Shown piece by piece: positions 9,551-18,923 of a stretch of 64,000 nt of DNA. How positions within the stretch are numbered: position 1 is the first letter of the stretch; each line of letters begins with the position of its first letter. Under the pieces are notes generated by a model, which was not told where the DNA came from, searched no databases, and saw only the letters and a program-made list of their open reading frames with translations. The stretch is from Candidatus Sulfotelmatobacter sp. (lineage in GTDB: Bacteria; Acidobacteriota; Terriglobia; Terriglobales; Acidobacteriaceae). Made by a program: the position numbers and the translations under genes. Location: the NCBI GenBank assembly GCA_025462865.1, contig JAOAPI010000124.1, forward strand, positions 62,001 to 126,000, given 5' to 3'.

Positions 9551-10330
9551 TCAGAGGCCGAACAGTTCTCGCAGCCTCTTGGTTTGAGCTCGGCTGACTG
9601 GAATCTCGCTCTGTTTCTTGTCGTCCATGCGCAGTTGATACGAGCTCTTGAACCAGGGAACGACTTCGCGAATTCGGTTAATGTTTACCAGGTAGGAGCG
9701 GTGAGCGCGCCAGAACAATCCAGGGTCCAGACTGTCGAGTAGTTCTTCCAGAGTACGGCAGTTCGAATGTCCTTCCATCCCCGAGGGTCCCGCAGTCACT
9801 ACGGTGATGACGCCGTCCTCAATGGAGGCATAGCAGATTTCCCTCTGGTCCACCAAAAACATCCGACCCAGCGCCTTCAGCAGTATTTTTGAGCTTTGGG
9901 GTTTTGGCGTCTGCAGCATCCGTACCAAGGTGTCAATTTTCTCCGAGGGTAATCCTTCCGCTTCCTGCTGAGAGCGCGCCCTTTGCAAAGATTGCGCCAC
10001 GCGTTTTTTCTCGAAGGGCTTCAGTAAATAATCGACGGCGTTGACTTCGAACGCCTTTACTGCGTATTGGTCGAAAGCGGTTGCGAAGACAATCTGCGGC
10101 AGGGGGATTTTCTTGTCGAGAAGCTTCTTGATGACACCAAAGCCATCAAGTCCCGGCATCTGAACGTCAAGAAAGACGAGGTCAGGATTATGTTCCTTAA
10201 TGAGGTTAATGGCCTCGAGGCCGTTTTTCCCTTGGGCTACTACGTTGACGTCGCCGGCGCTCTTCAGTAAGTAGGCAAGTTCATCGCGGGCAAGTTGCTC
10301 ATCGTCCACGATCACAACAGAAAGGGGCAT
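9551..10330 (-). CDS. LytTR-family response regulator
   Basis: A 259-residue regulator with an N-terminal receiver (VDDE near 8-11, phospho-acceptor Asp55 in LVFLDVQMPG, FATAFDQYAVKAFE, YLLKPF) and a C-terminal LytTR DNA-binding domain (ILLKALGRMFLV, FWRAHRSYLVNINRI, SRAQTKRLRELFGL). The chosen ATG at 10330 has AGGAGACAG directly upstream; a longer in-frame start at 10402 would add 24 unconserved residues. No histidine kinase lies next to it, so its partner is elsewhere. It is convergent with the Crp/Fnr gene. Confidence 0.93.
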   Translation of the reverse strand: MPLSVVIVDDEQLARDELAYLLKSAGDVNVVAQGKNGLEAINLIKEHNPDLVFLDVQMPGLDGFGVIKKLLDKKIPLPQIVFATAFDQYAVKAFEVNAVDYLLKPFEKKRVAQSLQRARSQQEAEGLPSEKIDTLVRMLQTPKPQSSKILLKALGRMFLVDQREICYASIEDGVITVVTAGPSGMEGHSNCRTLEELLDSLDPGLFWRAHRSYLVNINRIREVVPWFKSSYQLRMDDKKQSEIPVSRAQTKRLRELFGL

Positions 10331-10428
10331 TCTGTCTCCTGAAACCGGGCTCTTCCGAAAGTATAGCGACCGCGTTTTGACGGAGTCAACGCGGTCTGCC
10401 ACGGATTAGTTGGGAAGGAACCCGAACT

Positions 10429-11046
10429 TCAGTGCCGCTTCTGCGTGGTGTCACCCATATCCATCTTAGTGAGTCCAGCTGGGACCTCGAAAAGACTCGC
10501 CGGTTGCGGACCTTCCTGGATGTTTCGCAATTCTCCCCCATCGTCTTTGCCCTGCCATTTCACCGGGAACCTCAATTTGGGATCGAGCCAAACGTGGCTG
10601 ACTTCGCTCTTTGCATTCGTGCCTTCGTATTCGACGGTGTTTCGGCCATTGACGGCTTGACTACCTACTTTATGACAGGTTCCACCCTTGTTATTTGCCA
10701 GCTTCAGCCAGTCACCGCAGGCATTGTCCACGTCCGAGGTTTTGAAGAAGCTGAACATTTGCCTCTGCTCCTGAGCCTGAGACGGCATTTCCATATACAT
10801 GTGTTGTTCAGGCATGAGGATAGTCACAGTCTGGCTGGCCAGATTCATGATGAAAGCGGCGCCTTTTGAATCAGGATCCCGAGAGTCGAAACGAATCTTG
10901 TCTTTGGAAAAATAAATCTTCGACTGCGTCTGCGTGCCTTGCTTTTGCGAAGATACAACGTCGGCCGAGAACTCCGTTTGCGCCACCACAAAGGTCGCGG
11001 AAAAGATGACGGCAAAAACACAAAAACGAGCGAACCGGCGAGTCAT
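10429..11046 (-). CDS. Secreted DUF4412-like protein of unknown function
   Basis: A 205-residue exported protein: MTRRFARF, a hydrophobic stretch and VVAQ form a signal peptide. The rest is beta-rich and resembles the DUF4412 group, LolA-like lipocalin folds that often have the pattern seen here (FSADVVSS, KIYFSKDKIRFDS, MNLASQTVTILMPEQHMYMEM). The start at 11046 is set by AAGGAGACTTCC just upstream. The stop lies 98 bases ahead of the LytTR gene start on the same strand, so the two may share a transcript. The family assignment is tentative; the secretion call is firm. Confidence 0.7.
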   Translation of the reverse strand: MTRRFARFCVFAVIFSATFVVAQTEFSADVVSSQKQGTQTQSKIYFSKDKIRFDSRDPDSKGAAFIMNLASQTVTILMPEQHMYMEMPSQAQEQRQMFSFFKTSDVDNACGDWLKLANNKGGTCHKVGSQAVNGRNTVEYEGTNAKSEVSHVWLDPKLRFPVKWQGKDDGGELRNIQEGPQPASLFEVPAGLTKMDMGDTTQKRH

Positions 11047-11182
11047 GGAAGTCTCCTTGATTTGAGTCGGCAGCAATTGGCGCTTAGTTCGCGTTCGGGG
11101 AAGAGCGGTGGAAGCATAACAGAAATAAAGCAGGAATAGACGGAGGACCGGCGCTATTCACCGATGTAACATTCGCAGCCTT

Positions 11183-12361
11183 TCATACAAGATTTTCCAG
11201 CGCCAGCGCCATGCCCATTCCACCGCTTACACAGAGAGTGGCCACGCCTCGCCGGGTATTTCTCTTGAGCATCTCGTGCAACAAGGTGACGACGATTCGC
11301 GTACCGGTGCATCCGATGGGATGCCCAAGAGCGATCGCTCCGCCATTTACGTTGAGTTTATCGCGGTTGAAATTTAATTCGCGGTCGCATGCTAAGACCT
11401 GGGCGGCGAATGCTTCGTTCAACTCAATCAACCCAAAATCCTGAAGCTTAAGGTTGTGCTTTTCGTCGAGCTTCCGCAGAGCCGGGACCGGGCCAATTCC
11501 CATCGTGCGCGGATCGACTCCGGCCGAAGTGACGGCGGAAATTCTTGCGAGCGGCTTCAGGTTGTTCCGTTTCACAAAGTGCTCGTTCGCTAAAACAATG
11601 GCGGCAGCGCCGTCAGTAATGCCCGACGAGTTCCCGGCGGTAACGGTTCCGGTTTTCGAAAACACTGGCGCCAGCTTACTCAGCTTCTCGATGCTCGAAT
11701 CCGCAAACGGATGTTCGTCGCGGTTGAATATTGTCGCGCCCTTCTTGCCTTCGATGGTTACCGGGACGAGTTCGGCGTCGAATCTTCCAGCGGCGATTGC
11801 TCGTCCGGCGCGGGCTTGCGACATGAGCGCATATTCATCCTGCTCCTCACGCGAAATTTTGTAGTGCTCAGCCAGCACTTCGGCGGTTTCGCCCATTACC
11901 ATCTTTGCCATGGGACAGAAGAATCCATCGCGATACATGCCATCGACCAGATCCTGATTGCCTAACCTGTATCCCCAGCGCGCTTCGAGATAGTAAGGAA
12001 CGCGCGACATTGACTCCGCCCCGCCCGCCAGAATGCAATTTGCGTCGCCGAGCAGAATCGCCTGGTAAGCGAGAGCGATGGACTTCAACCCCGAGGCGCA
12101 CGCTTTGTTCACCGTGAACGCCGGCACTTCCTGTGGTACGCCGCTACGAATCGAAATCTGCCGCGCCGGATTCGGTCCGCCCCCCGCCTGCCGTGCATTG
12201 CCGAAGATGGTTTCTTCCACCTGCTTGGGATCAATTGCAGCGCGTTCCATCGCGGCCTTAGCGGCGATTACGCCCATGTCAGCCGCCGTCAGAGAGGCGA
12301 GTGATCCGCCGAATTTTCCGATCGGGGTGCGCACCGCGGAAAGAATGTAGACTGCCTGCAA
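11183..12361 (-). CDS. Acetyl-CoA acetyltransferase (thiolase)
   Basis: A 392-residue thiolase, the normal length for the family. The acylated nucleophile is Cys88 in NKACASGLK. The second catalytic set is the His of [16 protein letters not shown] and the Cys of [10 protein letters not shown] near the C terminus. NEAFA is also present. It can condense two acetyl-CoA molecules or cleave acetoacetyl-CoA; biosynthetic or degradative use cannot be decided from the sequence. No other beta-oxidation genes are adjacent; an acyl-CoA dehydrogenase lies about 45 kb away. Confidence 0.93.
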   Translation of the reverse strand: MQAVYILSAVRTPIGKFGGSLASLTAADMGVIAAKAAMERAAIDPKQVEETIFGNARQAGGGPNPARQISIRSGVPQEVPAFTVNKACASGLKSIALAYQAILLGDANCILAGGAESMSRVPYYLEARWGYRLGNQDLVDGMYRDGFFCPMAKMVMGETAEVLAEHYKISREEQDEYALMSQARAGRAIAAGRFDAELVPVTIEGKKGATIFNRDEHPFADSSIEKLSKLAPVFSKTGTVTAGNSSGITDGAAAIVLANEHFVKRNNLKPLARISAVTSAGVDPRTMGIGPVPALRKLDEKHNLKLQDFGLIELNEAFAAQVLACDRELNFNRDKLNVNGGAIALGHPIGCTGTRIVVTLLHEMLKRNTRRGVATLCVSGGMGMALALENLV

Positions 12362-12659
12362 CTTTCACCTCCGAAGCATTTGAGTCTAGCAGGGTGGAGA
12401 AAGATGCTGGCGAGTTCAGATCTGCGAAGAGAAAGGAATTTAATGTGTGTTCATCTCGTCCGGACTGCGGGATCCAGCGGAGCGCACATGCTGGAGACGG
12501 CGCATCATGGCGTCAATTGCAACCCTTCGTCTACGCCGCGTAATTGTGCCGCTACTCACGGAATCTCGCCTTTACAGGCGTGTGCCGCGATCGGGCTGCC
12601 GCGCACGTGTTCACCTGCTTCGGCCCTTCCCGCAGTTCCGCCGAAAGTTTCCCGAGCGC

Positions 12660-13815
12660 TTACTGCACGGTCACTGTCACCGTTCCAGAACTTCCGAGAT
12701 AGTTGCTGCTTCCTTTGTAAGTCCCCTTGATCATGTGCGTGCCGGTACCGACTATCCCCGTGGTGACGAGAGTTGCGGAACTACTCGTTAGGGACGCACT
12801 TCCGAGATTCGTCGTGCCATCACTGAATGAGACCGTGCCCGTTGCCGTGCTGGTCGGAGTAGCCGTAACTGTGGCTGTCAAAGTAACCGACTGTCCCGAG
12901 GTGATTGTCGCTGGATTCGCCGTCATCGCGGTGTTGGTAGCAGCCTTGTTTATGGTCTGCGTGAAGACTGCCGAGGTGCTTCCGGCATGATTCGTATCGC
13001 CGCCGTAGACGGCAGTGATTGAATTGCTTCCGGCAGGAAGCTGCGTTGTCTTAGTCGTAAACGTGGCTGTGCCGCTGCCCAGAGCGCCTTTACCAAGAGT
13101 GGCCGTACCTTTCATGAACGTCACAGTGCCCGCCGGCGTTCCGGCTCCCGCGTCGGTCGTGACGGTCGCGGTAAATGTCACCGCCTGTCCGAACGTAGAT
13201 GGATTGGGGGTAGACCCCGTGATGGTGGCGGTTGTCGCAGCCTTATTCACCGTCTGCACGACTGATCCCGAACTGATGGCGAATTTCGTAGAGCCGCCGT
13301 AGGTCGCAGTAATCGTGGTTGTGCCGGTTGCCAAGGTCGAAGTGCTCAAGGCAGCGACACCGTTGGTAAGAGCGACTGTTCCCAGCAACTTTGTGCCGTT
13401 CTTAAAAGTAGCTTTCCCCGTTGGAGTTCCTTTCGAGGAACTCACGGTTGCGGTAAATGTGACGGACTGACCGAACGTAGAAGGATTCAAGCTGGAAGCA
13501 AGCACGGTAGTGGTCGCGACGCCGTTTACGGTTTGTACGAGGATGCCGGAGTTGCTGGCTGCGTGATTGGCATCGCCAGCGTAGGCTCCTGTCATGTTGT
13601 GCGATCCGGCAGTCAATTTGGAGGTTGCGAAGGAGGCTACTCCAGAAGAGTTCAACGTGCCTGTCCCAATTGTCGCGGTGCCATCTTTAAATGTCACGGT
13701 ACCGGTGGCCGTGGTCGACCCTCCGGTGACCGTCGCACTGAATGTGACGAGGTCCCCCGCGGTCGAAGGATTCTTGCTTGAAGTGATTGTGGTCGTGGTG
13801 GGGCTTATTGAGCAC
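12660..13815 (-). repeat. Four tandem Ig-like (Big_3-type) domain repeats
   Basis: The last 385 or so codons of the BNR/Ig protein consist of four related units of about 90-95 residues. Each opens with NPST or NPAT followed by a Q/D-x-V-T-F/L-x-A-T-V pattern, has a GTVTF-like turn with a short lysine- or aspartate-rich loop, and ends in a Y-x-G-x-x-x-x motif and an alternating Val/Thr strand. The units are diverged at DNA level, so this is an old domain duplication and not a recent tandem repeat. Confidence 0.8.
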
Positions 13816-15644
13816 TGCCCGCGATCCGCCACCAGAGCGGTGAACGGTGTGTTGGTCAGACCTGTGGTGGCTATATTTCTTATTTCCACTCCAGGTTCGC
13901 TGCCCGCGACATCAGTGCCAACGCGGAAGCGCATTTTCACGCTCTGGCCCGCATATTGCGTGCCCAGGTTCACAGTGACGGGCGTGAAAGCAGGATAAGG
14001 AGGATCGTTCAGGCCGGTGTATGCCATTCGGCCCTCCAGCACATTGCCTCCGCCGGTAGCAAGTGTGTGATCGTAGCCGGGGCTGGCAAACTGGCCGATA
14101 TCGCCCCAAGAAGTTCCGCCGTCGGTGCTGATTTCGAGCACCATGCCATCAAACCAATTCCCGTTGAAATCAGTGTCGAAGAAATAACGCTGCTCGAACG
14201 AGAGAGTGAAATTTCCGCTTCCGACCTGCATGGCAGGCGAAACCAACGACTCATCGGAGGCAAGATTGGAATCGACTCCAACCCAGCGGTGCTCGAGCGG
14301 CGTAATCTGCCGTCTTTGCCAATTCACAATGTCGGGTAGAAACTGCGTTGTTCCGGCAATGGTCCACGCACTGTTATTAGCTTCTACGTCGTCGTTGGCT
14401 GACCCGTTGGGAATCTCATCTGTGTTGGCTCGGAATGATGCCAATGCGTTCACCGGTTTGGGCAAACTTAATGAAGGATCCGTGAATGCAATGTTGAAGT
14501 CGATTTGCTGGATCCCGACGGCGCCCGTCAAGGCGACGGTGACAACCGCTGTAGTATCCGCGCCCGCACTGGCCGACGGGAAGTTAACGGCATTGCCGCT
14601 GGGGAAAGTGACGTTGGGATTGCTGGTGGTGATAGTCGCGCTGACCGCGCTGAGCGTTGCTCCGCCGTCGTTGTGTAAGGTGATGGTAAGCGGCCCAGTT
14701 TCTCCGTTATCCAGTACGCCATCCTGGTCGCAGGAATTCCCGGTGTCACTCAGCGTCGCGTTGGCAAAAGCCAGAGAGGGCAACTCCCAGATACCCCGAC
14801 CGTAGGTGGCTGCGCGAAGGAAACTGCCGTCGGCTGGCATGTAAATATCGGATACGCGGACATTGGGCAAGCCGGTATCGTAGGGTACCCAGTTGGCGCC
14901 GCCATCTGTCGATCTGTAAATGCCGAGGTCGCTGGCCGCCAGCAGGGTCTGGTTTGTAGCGTCGCGCTTGTCAAGAATGACTCGAGGAGTAGGAACGTCG
15001 GGAAGGCCGTTATCCGCACGCGCCCAGCTTGCTCCTCCGTCCGCACTTTTAGCGACGCGAACCGCTCCAATCGCCGGTGCTACGGAAGTAACGTAAAGAG
15101 TATTGTTATCCGCCCACGTCACCCCCGATACGAAGTTCTGGAATCCGGGAAGCAGAGTATTGAGAAACTTATCTGACCAGGTCGTTCCTCCATTGGAAGT
15201 GATCTCAAGATGACCAGAGCCGCCCGCAACGGCTATGTGCAGCAGGTCGACGGGACTGACGCCCACCGAGTGCGCATTCGTGCGCAAGGTAACAGTCGAG
15301 GGAATGCCATTGAAGCCGACCTGGCCAATGACCGAGAAAGTGTTGGCGCCGTCAACGGTCTTATCGATTAGTTTCAAAGATGATGTGAAAAAGATCTTGC
15401 CGGAGGGATCTAAACTCGCACTGGGAACCTCGACGGGAACGAAGAATGCGGCGTCGTTAACCGACGGAGCGAACGAATGAATAAACTCTTCCCCCGAGTT
15501 AGGTACCTGATTTGTCCAGTCGACAAAATATTCGTTGCCCTCTACAGTCCCAATGGCAAGGTTGGAGTTCGCCTGACTCCATCCAGTCCCAAAGCCGTCG
15601 CCGCCCCCACTCTCGTTGTAAATGGTCGTGTTGCCCTTTCGCAC
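12660..15644 (-). CDS. BNR/Ig-repeat secreted protein, C-terminal part after a frameshift
   Basis: The C-terminal 994 codons of a large exported protein whose N-terminal part is in the adjoining frame (15542-17275). It continues the beta-propeller BNR/sialidase-like repeats (STDGGANW, SADGGASW), followed by a beta-sandwich domain (about residues 300-600 of this part) and four Ig-like domains of the Big_3 type. The apparent GTG start at 15644 is not a true start: the sequence upstream in the other frame is the natural continuation (FGAQDVGT then RVRKGNTT). One missing base near 15650 explains the break. The intact protein would have about 1,540 residues. A cell-surface or adhesive role is plausible but not shown. 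Confidence 0.8.
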   Translation of the reverse strand: MRKGNTTIYNESGGGDGFGTGWSQANSNLAIGTVEGNEYFVDWTNQVPNSGEEFIHSFAPSVNDAAFFVPVEVPSASLDPSGKIFFTSSLKLIDKTVDGANTFSVIGQVGFNGIPSTVTLRTNAHSVGVSPVDLLHIAVAGGSGHLEITSNGGTTWSDKFLNTLLPGFQNFVSGVTWADNNTLYVTSVAPAIGAVRVAKSADGGASWARADNGLPDVPTPRVILDKRDATNQTLLAASDLGIYRSTDGGANWVPYDTGLPNVRVSDIYMPADGSFLRAATYGRGIWELPSLAFANATLSDTGNSCDQDGVLDNGETGPLTITLHNDGGATLSAVSATITTSNPNVTFPSGNAVNFPSASAGADTTAVVTVALTGAVGIQQIDFNIAFTDPSLSLPKPVNALASFRANTDEIPNGSANDDVEANNSAWTIAGTTQFLPDIVNWQRRQITPLEHRWVGVDSNLASDESLVSPAMQVGSGNFTLSFEQRYFFDTDFNGNWFDGMVLEISTDGGTSWGDIGQFASPGYDHTLATGGGNVLEGRMAYTGLNDPPYPAFTPVTVNLGTQYAGQSVKMRFRVGTDVAGSEPGVEIRNIATTGLTNTPFTALVADRGQCSISPTTTTITSSKNPSTAGDLVTFSATVTGGSTTATGTVTFKDGTATIGTGTLNSSGVASFATSKLTAGSHNMTGAYAGDANHAASNSGILVQTVNGVATTTVLASSLNPSTFGQSVTFTATVSSSKGTPTGKATFKNGTKLLGTVALTNGVAALSTSTLATGTTTITATYGGSTKFAISSGSVVQTVNKAATTATITGSTPNPSTFGQAVTFTATVTTDAGAGTPAGTVTFMKGTATLGKGALGSGTATFTTKTTQLPAGSNSITAVYGGDTNHAGSTSAVFTQTINKAATNTAMTANPATITSGQSVTLTATVTATPTSTATGTVSFSDGTTNLGSASLTSSSATLVTTGIVGTGTHMIKGTYKGSSNYLGSSGTVTVTVQ

Positions 15645-17275
15645 GCGGTTCCCACATCTTGAGCTCCGAAGATCACTGCGGAAGGAAATGAGGGTGTAGA
15701 CGCAAGGGAATAAATCAGAAATGTCTGCAAGCCGCTATTCTTATCGCTGGACCATGTCGTCCCGTTGTCGGTACTGATAAAAAGCCCGCCATCGTTACCG
15801 AATAGGAGGGTTGGCGTCCCCGCTGTACTTAGGGCGGCAGCATGAAAGTCGGCGTGTGCATAGGGCAGACCGAAGCCAATCCCCAAGGCAGGATCGTTGA
15901 TGGTTCCGCCGCCCAGCCAATTCGAAAGCAAAGTCCAGGTAGATCCCCCGTCGGTGCTCTTGGCGCTGCTGAGATTTCCGCCCAGGTAAACGGTGTTGCG
16001 CGTTGCATCGCGCGAGTCTACCAGGATCATTTGGTTGTAATAGGCCTGGCCGTGGAGCAGGTCCATGTTCGGATTATTGCTGTTAGGGTTCGTGGGGATC
16101 TTGCTATTAAGACCCAAGGCGGTCCACGTCTGCCCGCCGTCGGTCGAGCGAAACAGGTCGCGCTGGTCGTCCAAGATGGGGTTCGAGTTCACGTTCTCCG
16201 CGATCGCATAAACGATGCTATCGCCGGGTGCGCCGACGGCCAGCGTAGTACGTCCCGCGCCGGTGTAGACATTTCCCGCATTCGAGATAGGAGCCCATGT
16301 AGCGCCATGATCGGCGGAGAGATAGAGGGTCGCTGGCGTAAGGCAATCCACGGCAGGAACAAGAATGCCGCAGGGTTGCGCGTTCAGCAGCCACCCCGCA
16401 CTGCTGTGCACCAGGCTCCAGGCCGATTGACCTTGAAATCCGAAACCGGTGACCTCAGCATAGCTAACCCCACCGTCGACAGAACGAAACAGACCGAAAT
16501 CTGTAGCCACCAGGACAATGTCCTGTGAAGAGCTAGTGTCCACTTTGACGTCCCGCACCGACATGGCATTTACGAGATCCACGTTGTTTGTCCAGGTCGT
16601 TCCACCATCGACGGATTTAAACATCACGCCGGCGGAGTTGATCAGGTCAAATGGGTCCCCCAGACCCAGGTAGAGAACGTTCGAAGTGCGGCCAAATACT
16701 ACGGATCCGCCACCGGTCGTGGGCAGGGAATCGGTAAGAGGCGTCCAGGTGGTTGAAGTGGAGGTGAAGTTGTGCGTCACCCAAAGGCCGCCGCCTGAAG
16801 TCAGAAAATAGACTGTATTTGCATCGGCCGGGTCCGGCAGTATGGTCCTGGCTCGGCCGCTGTCCTGCACAAATCCGGTAAAGGACTCGTTCTGTTCGTA
16901 ATCGGCGCCCGTAGGCCCAATCGGCACCCACGTCGGACTTCCGCTGCCGGGTGCGTCGGCTCGGGCTTGCGCGGCAGAACGTTCCCGCCGTAAGTTGAGC
17001 ACATGCTCCTTGAACTCGACCGAGGGCATACCCCGGTCGCGGCGTTGCCATTCCATTCGCGCGCGAGGATCGTCCTGTTCTGGTTCCCGGCTCCTACCTT
17101 GAATGCCGCTCTTAGTCTCGGGGGCGTGTGCACGGGCGCGTTGCCGCAGCAGTGGCGAATCCATGCTGTCGCTTTGCTGGCTGACCGCGGGAGTGTTCCG
17201 CTGCGCTAAAACGCCAATCGCAAGCAGAGTGGAAAAAGAGAAGGCTAGAAGGATAGAGCGGGCGATAATACGCAT
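15542..17275 (-). CDS. BNR/Ig-repeat secreted protein, N-terminal part before a frameshift
   Basis: Starts with a signal peptide (MRIIARSILLAFSFSTLLAI, then GVLAQ) and a charged linker, followed by beta-propeller units marked by repeated Asp-box motifs: SVDGGTTW, SADHGATW, STDGGQTW, STDGGSTW, STDNGTTW. These resemble sialidase/VPS10-like BNR repeats used in sugar binding or as structural propellers. The last 35 or so codons (after GAQDVGT) are a frameshifted tail and not homologous sequence; the true frame moves to that of the 12660-15644 part. No sialidase catalytic set was identified, so enzymatic activity is not claimed. Confidence 0.8.
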   Translation of the reverse strand: MRIIARSILLAFSFSTLLAIGVLAQRNTPAVSQQSDSMDSPLLRQRARAHAPETKSGIQGRSREPEQDDPRARMEWQRRDRGMPSVEFKEHVLNLRRERSAAQARADAPGSGSPTWVPIGPTGADYEQNESFTGFVQDSGRARTILPDPADANTVYFLTSGGGLWVTHNFTSTSTTWTPLTDSLPTTGGGSVVFGRTSNVLYLGLGDPFDLINSAGVMFKSVDGGTTWTNNVDLVNAMSVRDVKVDTSSSQDIVLVATDFGLFRSVDGGVSYAEVTGFGFQGQSAWSLVHSSAGWLLNAQPCGILVPAVDCLTPATLYLSADHGATWAPISNAGNVYTGAGRTTLAVGAPGDSIVYAIAENVNSNPILDDQRDLFRSTDGGQTWTALGLNSKIPTNPNSNNPNMDLLHGQAYYNQMILVDSRDATRNTVYLGGNLSSAKSTDGGSTWTLLSNWLGGGTINDPALGIGFGLPYAHADFHAAALSTAGTPTLLFGNDGGLFISTDNGTTWSSDKNSGLQTFLIYSLASTPSFPSAVIFGAQDVGTACERATRPFTTRVGAATALGLDGVRRTPTLPLGL

Positions 17276-17487
17276 TTGGGCTCCCCGAAGAGATTGCTCT
17301 CAACGCATGGTTAGTTTTTATCTTGCGTAAGTCGGGGGAGAAAGAAAGCTGCACTGCGACGCTGAAACGGAGGTCAGCGTTCGAACTTCGGGGATGCTAC
17401 TGCCTTTAGCTTCAATTGTCAACAATTGTAAAAGCGGTGGGGCGGTTCGAGACGATGGTTGAGGCGTCAACGAATGCTCGCCCTCTC

Positions 17488-17516
17488 TTGCCATTCCATC
17501 TAACCTCCGGCATAAT
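17488..17516 (+). promoter_or_regulatory. Probable sigma-70 promoter of the rpsP operon
   Basis: TTGCCA (17488-17493) and CATAAT (17511-17516) are separated by 17 bases, each one mismatch from consensus. The site lies about 50 bases ahead of rpsP and is in the right orientation for the ribosomal operon. Confidence 0.6.
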
Positions 17517-17567
17517 AAGTGTTTGTCTTCACCTCGCCGGACGCTTCCGGAACAAGGATATACATCA

Positions 17568-17825
17568 GTGTTAATGATTCGACTGGCGCGCATGGGTGCG
17601 CGCAAACAACCGCATTACCGCATTGTCGTGATCGAGAAAGCGCGTGCGCGCAACGGCCGGCCGGTGGAAGTTGTCGGGACTTATAACCCGCGTACCAACC
17701 CTGCCAGCGTGGATTTCAAGCGCGAACGCGTCGACTACTGGGTTTCAAAGGGCGCTCAAATGTCGGAGCGTGTCGGCAAGCTTTATTCCAAGCCTGCGGC
17801 TGCCCCTGCGACTTCTGTGGCCTAA
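17568..17825 (+). CDS. rpsP: 30S ribosomal protein S16
   Basis: Ribosomal protein S16 of the small subunit. It shows the family start MIRLARMGARKQPHYRIVV and the core motifs VGTYNPRT and RVDYWVSKGAQ. I chose the GTG at 17568 because AAGGA lies nine bases before it; an ATG two codons later (17574) is possible. First gene of the conserved rpsP-khpA-rimM-trmD-rplS cluster, with a good promoter just upstream. The C-terminal Ala/Pro tail is ordinary. Confidence 0.95.
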   Translation: MLMIRLARMGARKQPHYRIVVIEKARARNGRPVEVVGTYNPRTNPASVDFKRERVDYWVSKGAQMSERVGKLYSKPAAAPATSVA

Positions 17826-17834
17826 ACCAACGCT

Positions 17835-18077
17835 ATGACTGAAACCGTCGCGGACGTCCGTGTTCTTATCGAGAAGATTGCGAAGTGGATCGTTGACGCT
17901 CCTGACGAGGTATTCGTCGATCAGGTCGATGGCGATGTGATCGAACTGGAAGTCGCCGAAGGTGACGTTGGGAAAGTCATCGGACGCCAAGGGCGCAACG
18001 TGCGGGCTTTGAGGGCTCTTCTGAGTGCAGCGGGCGTCCGGGCGCGAAAGAGATACACGCTGGAAGTCATCGACTAG
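17835..18077 (+). CDS. khpA: KH-domain RNA-binding protein KhpA
   Basis: An 80-residue single KH-domain protein. The RNA-binding loop is GRQGRN (GxxG), within VGKVIGRQGRNVRALRALL. KhpA proteins bind RNA, in some bacteria together with KhpB, and influence cell size and small-RNA function. It lies nine bases after rpsP, the usual position in this operon. Confidence 0.92.
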   Translation: MTETVADVRVLIEKIAKWIVDAPDEVFVDQVDGDVIELEVAEGDVGKVIGRQGRNVRALRALLSAAGVRARKRYTLEVID

Positions 18078-18151
18078 CGGATTGTCTGCGGAAACGGATT
18101 ACCAGATTGCTTGGAAGGGCGCGGCTTCGATAAAGCCCTAGTGACTCCTTT

Positions 18152-18847
18152 GTGACGGAGTTCGTAGCAGGGCATGCCTTCAGGCATGCCTCGAACGCTG
18201 ATCATGAGATCTCCTTGAGGCGCTGCGCTGCGGGCAGGGAACCAAACATTCGCGATCCTGAAACAAGTGCTGAATTCATTACCCTGGCCCGGGTAGTGAA
18301 AACGCAGGGCCGCCGCGGCGAAGTCGCGAGTGAGATTCTCAGCGATATTCCCGGGCGATTCAGTATTGGCATGCGCATGTTCGCGCTGCCCAGGGAAGCG
18401 GACAGCCGCCGGGAATTGGAAGTGGAAGAGTTGTGGCCGCACAAAGGGCTGCTGGTGCTGAAGTTCGTTGGTGTGGATTCGATTTCCGAGGCGGAAGCGT
18501 TAATCGGATGCGAATTGCAAGTGCCGCGCAGCGAGCGTTCAGCGTTGCAAGCCGGCTGGAACTATGTGAATGATTTGGTGGGCTGCGAAGTTCTTGACGA
18601 TGACCGAGCGATTGGACACATTGAAGACGTTCAGTTTGGAGCAGGCGAAGCACCGCTGCTGATTGTGAGTCAGGCCGGTGGAAGGCGGTTCGAGGTGCCG
18701 TTCGCAGAAGCGTATCTCGACCGGGTTGATCTCGAGCGGAAGGAAGTGCGCATGAAGTTGCCCGACGGCCTACTGGAAGTGAACGGACCGCTTACGGCGG
18801 ACGAAAAGAGAGAACAGGCGCAACCGGCGAGAAAGAAAAGGCGGTAA
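18152..18847 (+). CDS. rimM: Ribosome maturation factor RimM (start uncertain)
   Basis: RimM assists 30S maturation by binding S19 and the 16S rRNA 3' domain. The conserved part runs from ITLARVVKTQGRRGEV through LVLKFVGVDSISEAEALIG to the PRC-barrel half (DLVGCEVLDDDRAIGHI, VPFAEAYLDRVDLERKEV). The GTG at 18152 is the first start, but the first 20 or so codons run through a palindromic repeat and look non-conserved. An in-frame TTG at 18215 would give a more normal length. Neither has a clear ribosome site, so the N terminus is unresolved. Confidence 0.85.
   Translation: MTEFVAGHAFRHASNADHEISLRRCAAGREPNIRDPETSAEFITLARVVKTQGRRGEVASEILSDIPGRFSIGMRMFALPREADSRRELEVEELWPHKGLLVLKFVGVDSISEAEALIGCELQVPRSERSALQAGWNYVNDLVGCEVLDDDRAIGHIEDVQFGAGEAPLLIVSQAGGRRFEVPFAEAYLDRVDLERKEVRMKLPDGLLEVNGPLTADEKREQAQPARKKRR
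18170..18190. repeat. GC-rich palindromic interspersed repeat
   Basis: Two copies of GGCATGCC, itself a palindrome, separated by TTCA. The sequence can form a strong hairpin and resembles the short REP-like palindromes scattered through acidobacterial genomes. It lies between khpA and the conserved part of rimM. Confidence 0.6.
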
Positions 18848-18912
18848 ACACAGAGGATACGGGGGATCACAGGATAAAACTCTTTATTCTCCTGTGTCCT
18901 TCGTAGTGAAGT
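18848..18912. repeat. Imperfect palindromic element between rimM and trmD
   Basis: Contains CACAGGA (18868-18874) and its exact complement TCCTGTG (18890-18896), with TAAA/TTTA pairing inside the loop, flanked by CACAGAGGAT-like sequence. There is no T tract after it, so it is not a classic terminator. It looks like an interspersed repeat, and could tune expression of trmD relative to rimM. Confidence 0.5.
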
Positions 18913-18923
18913 TTTGATCTGCG

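Noticed and set aside
12727-13781. Several plus-strand open frames with Val/Ala-rich translations across the Ig-repeat region
   Set aside because: They are antisense shadows of the Thr/Gly-rich repeats, and repeat in step with them.
12660-13815. CRISPR-like repeat array
   Set aside because: The repeats are diverged coding repeats of about 280 bases with no spacers; no array of short identical repeats was seen in the window.
15640-15660. Programmed -1 frameshifting in the BNR/Ig gene
   Set aside because: There is no X-XXY-YYZ slippery heptamer at the break and no strong hairpin was noticed just downstream; a base loss is simpler.
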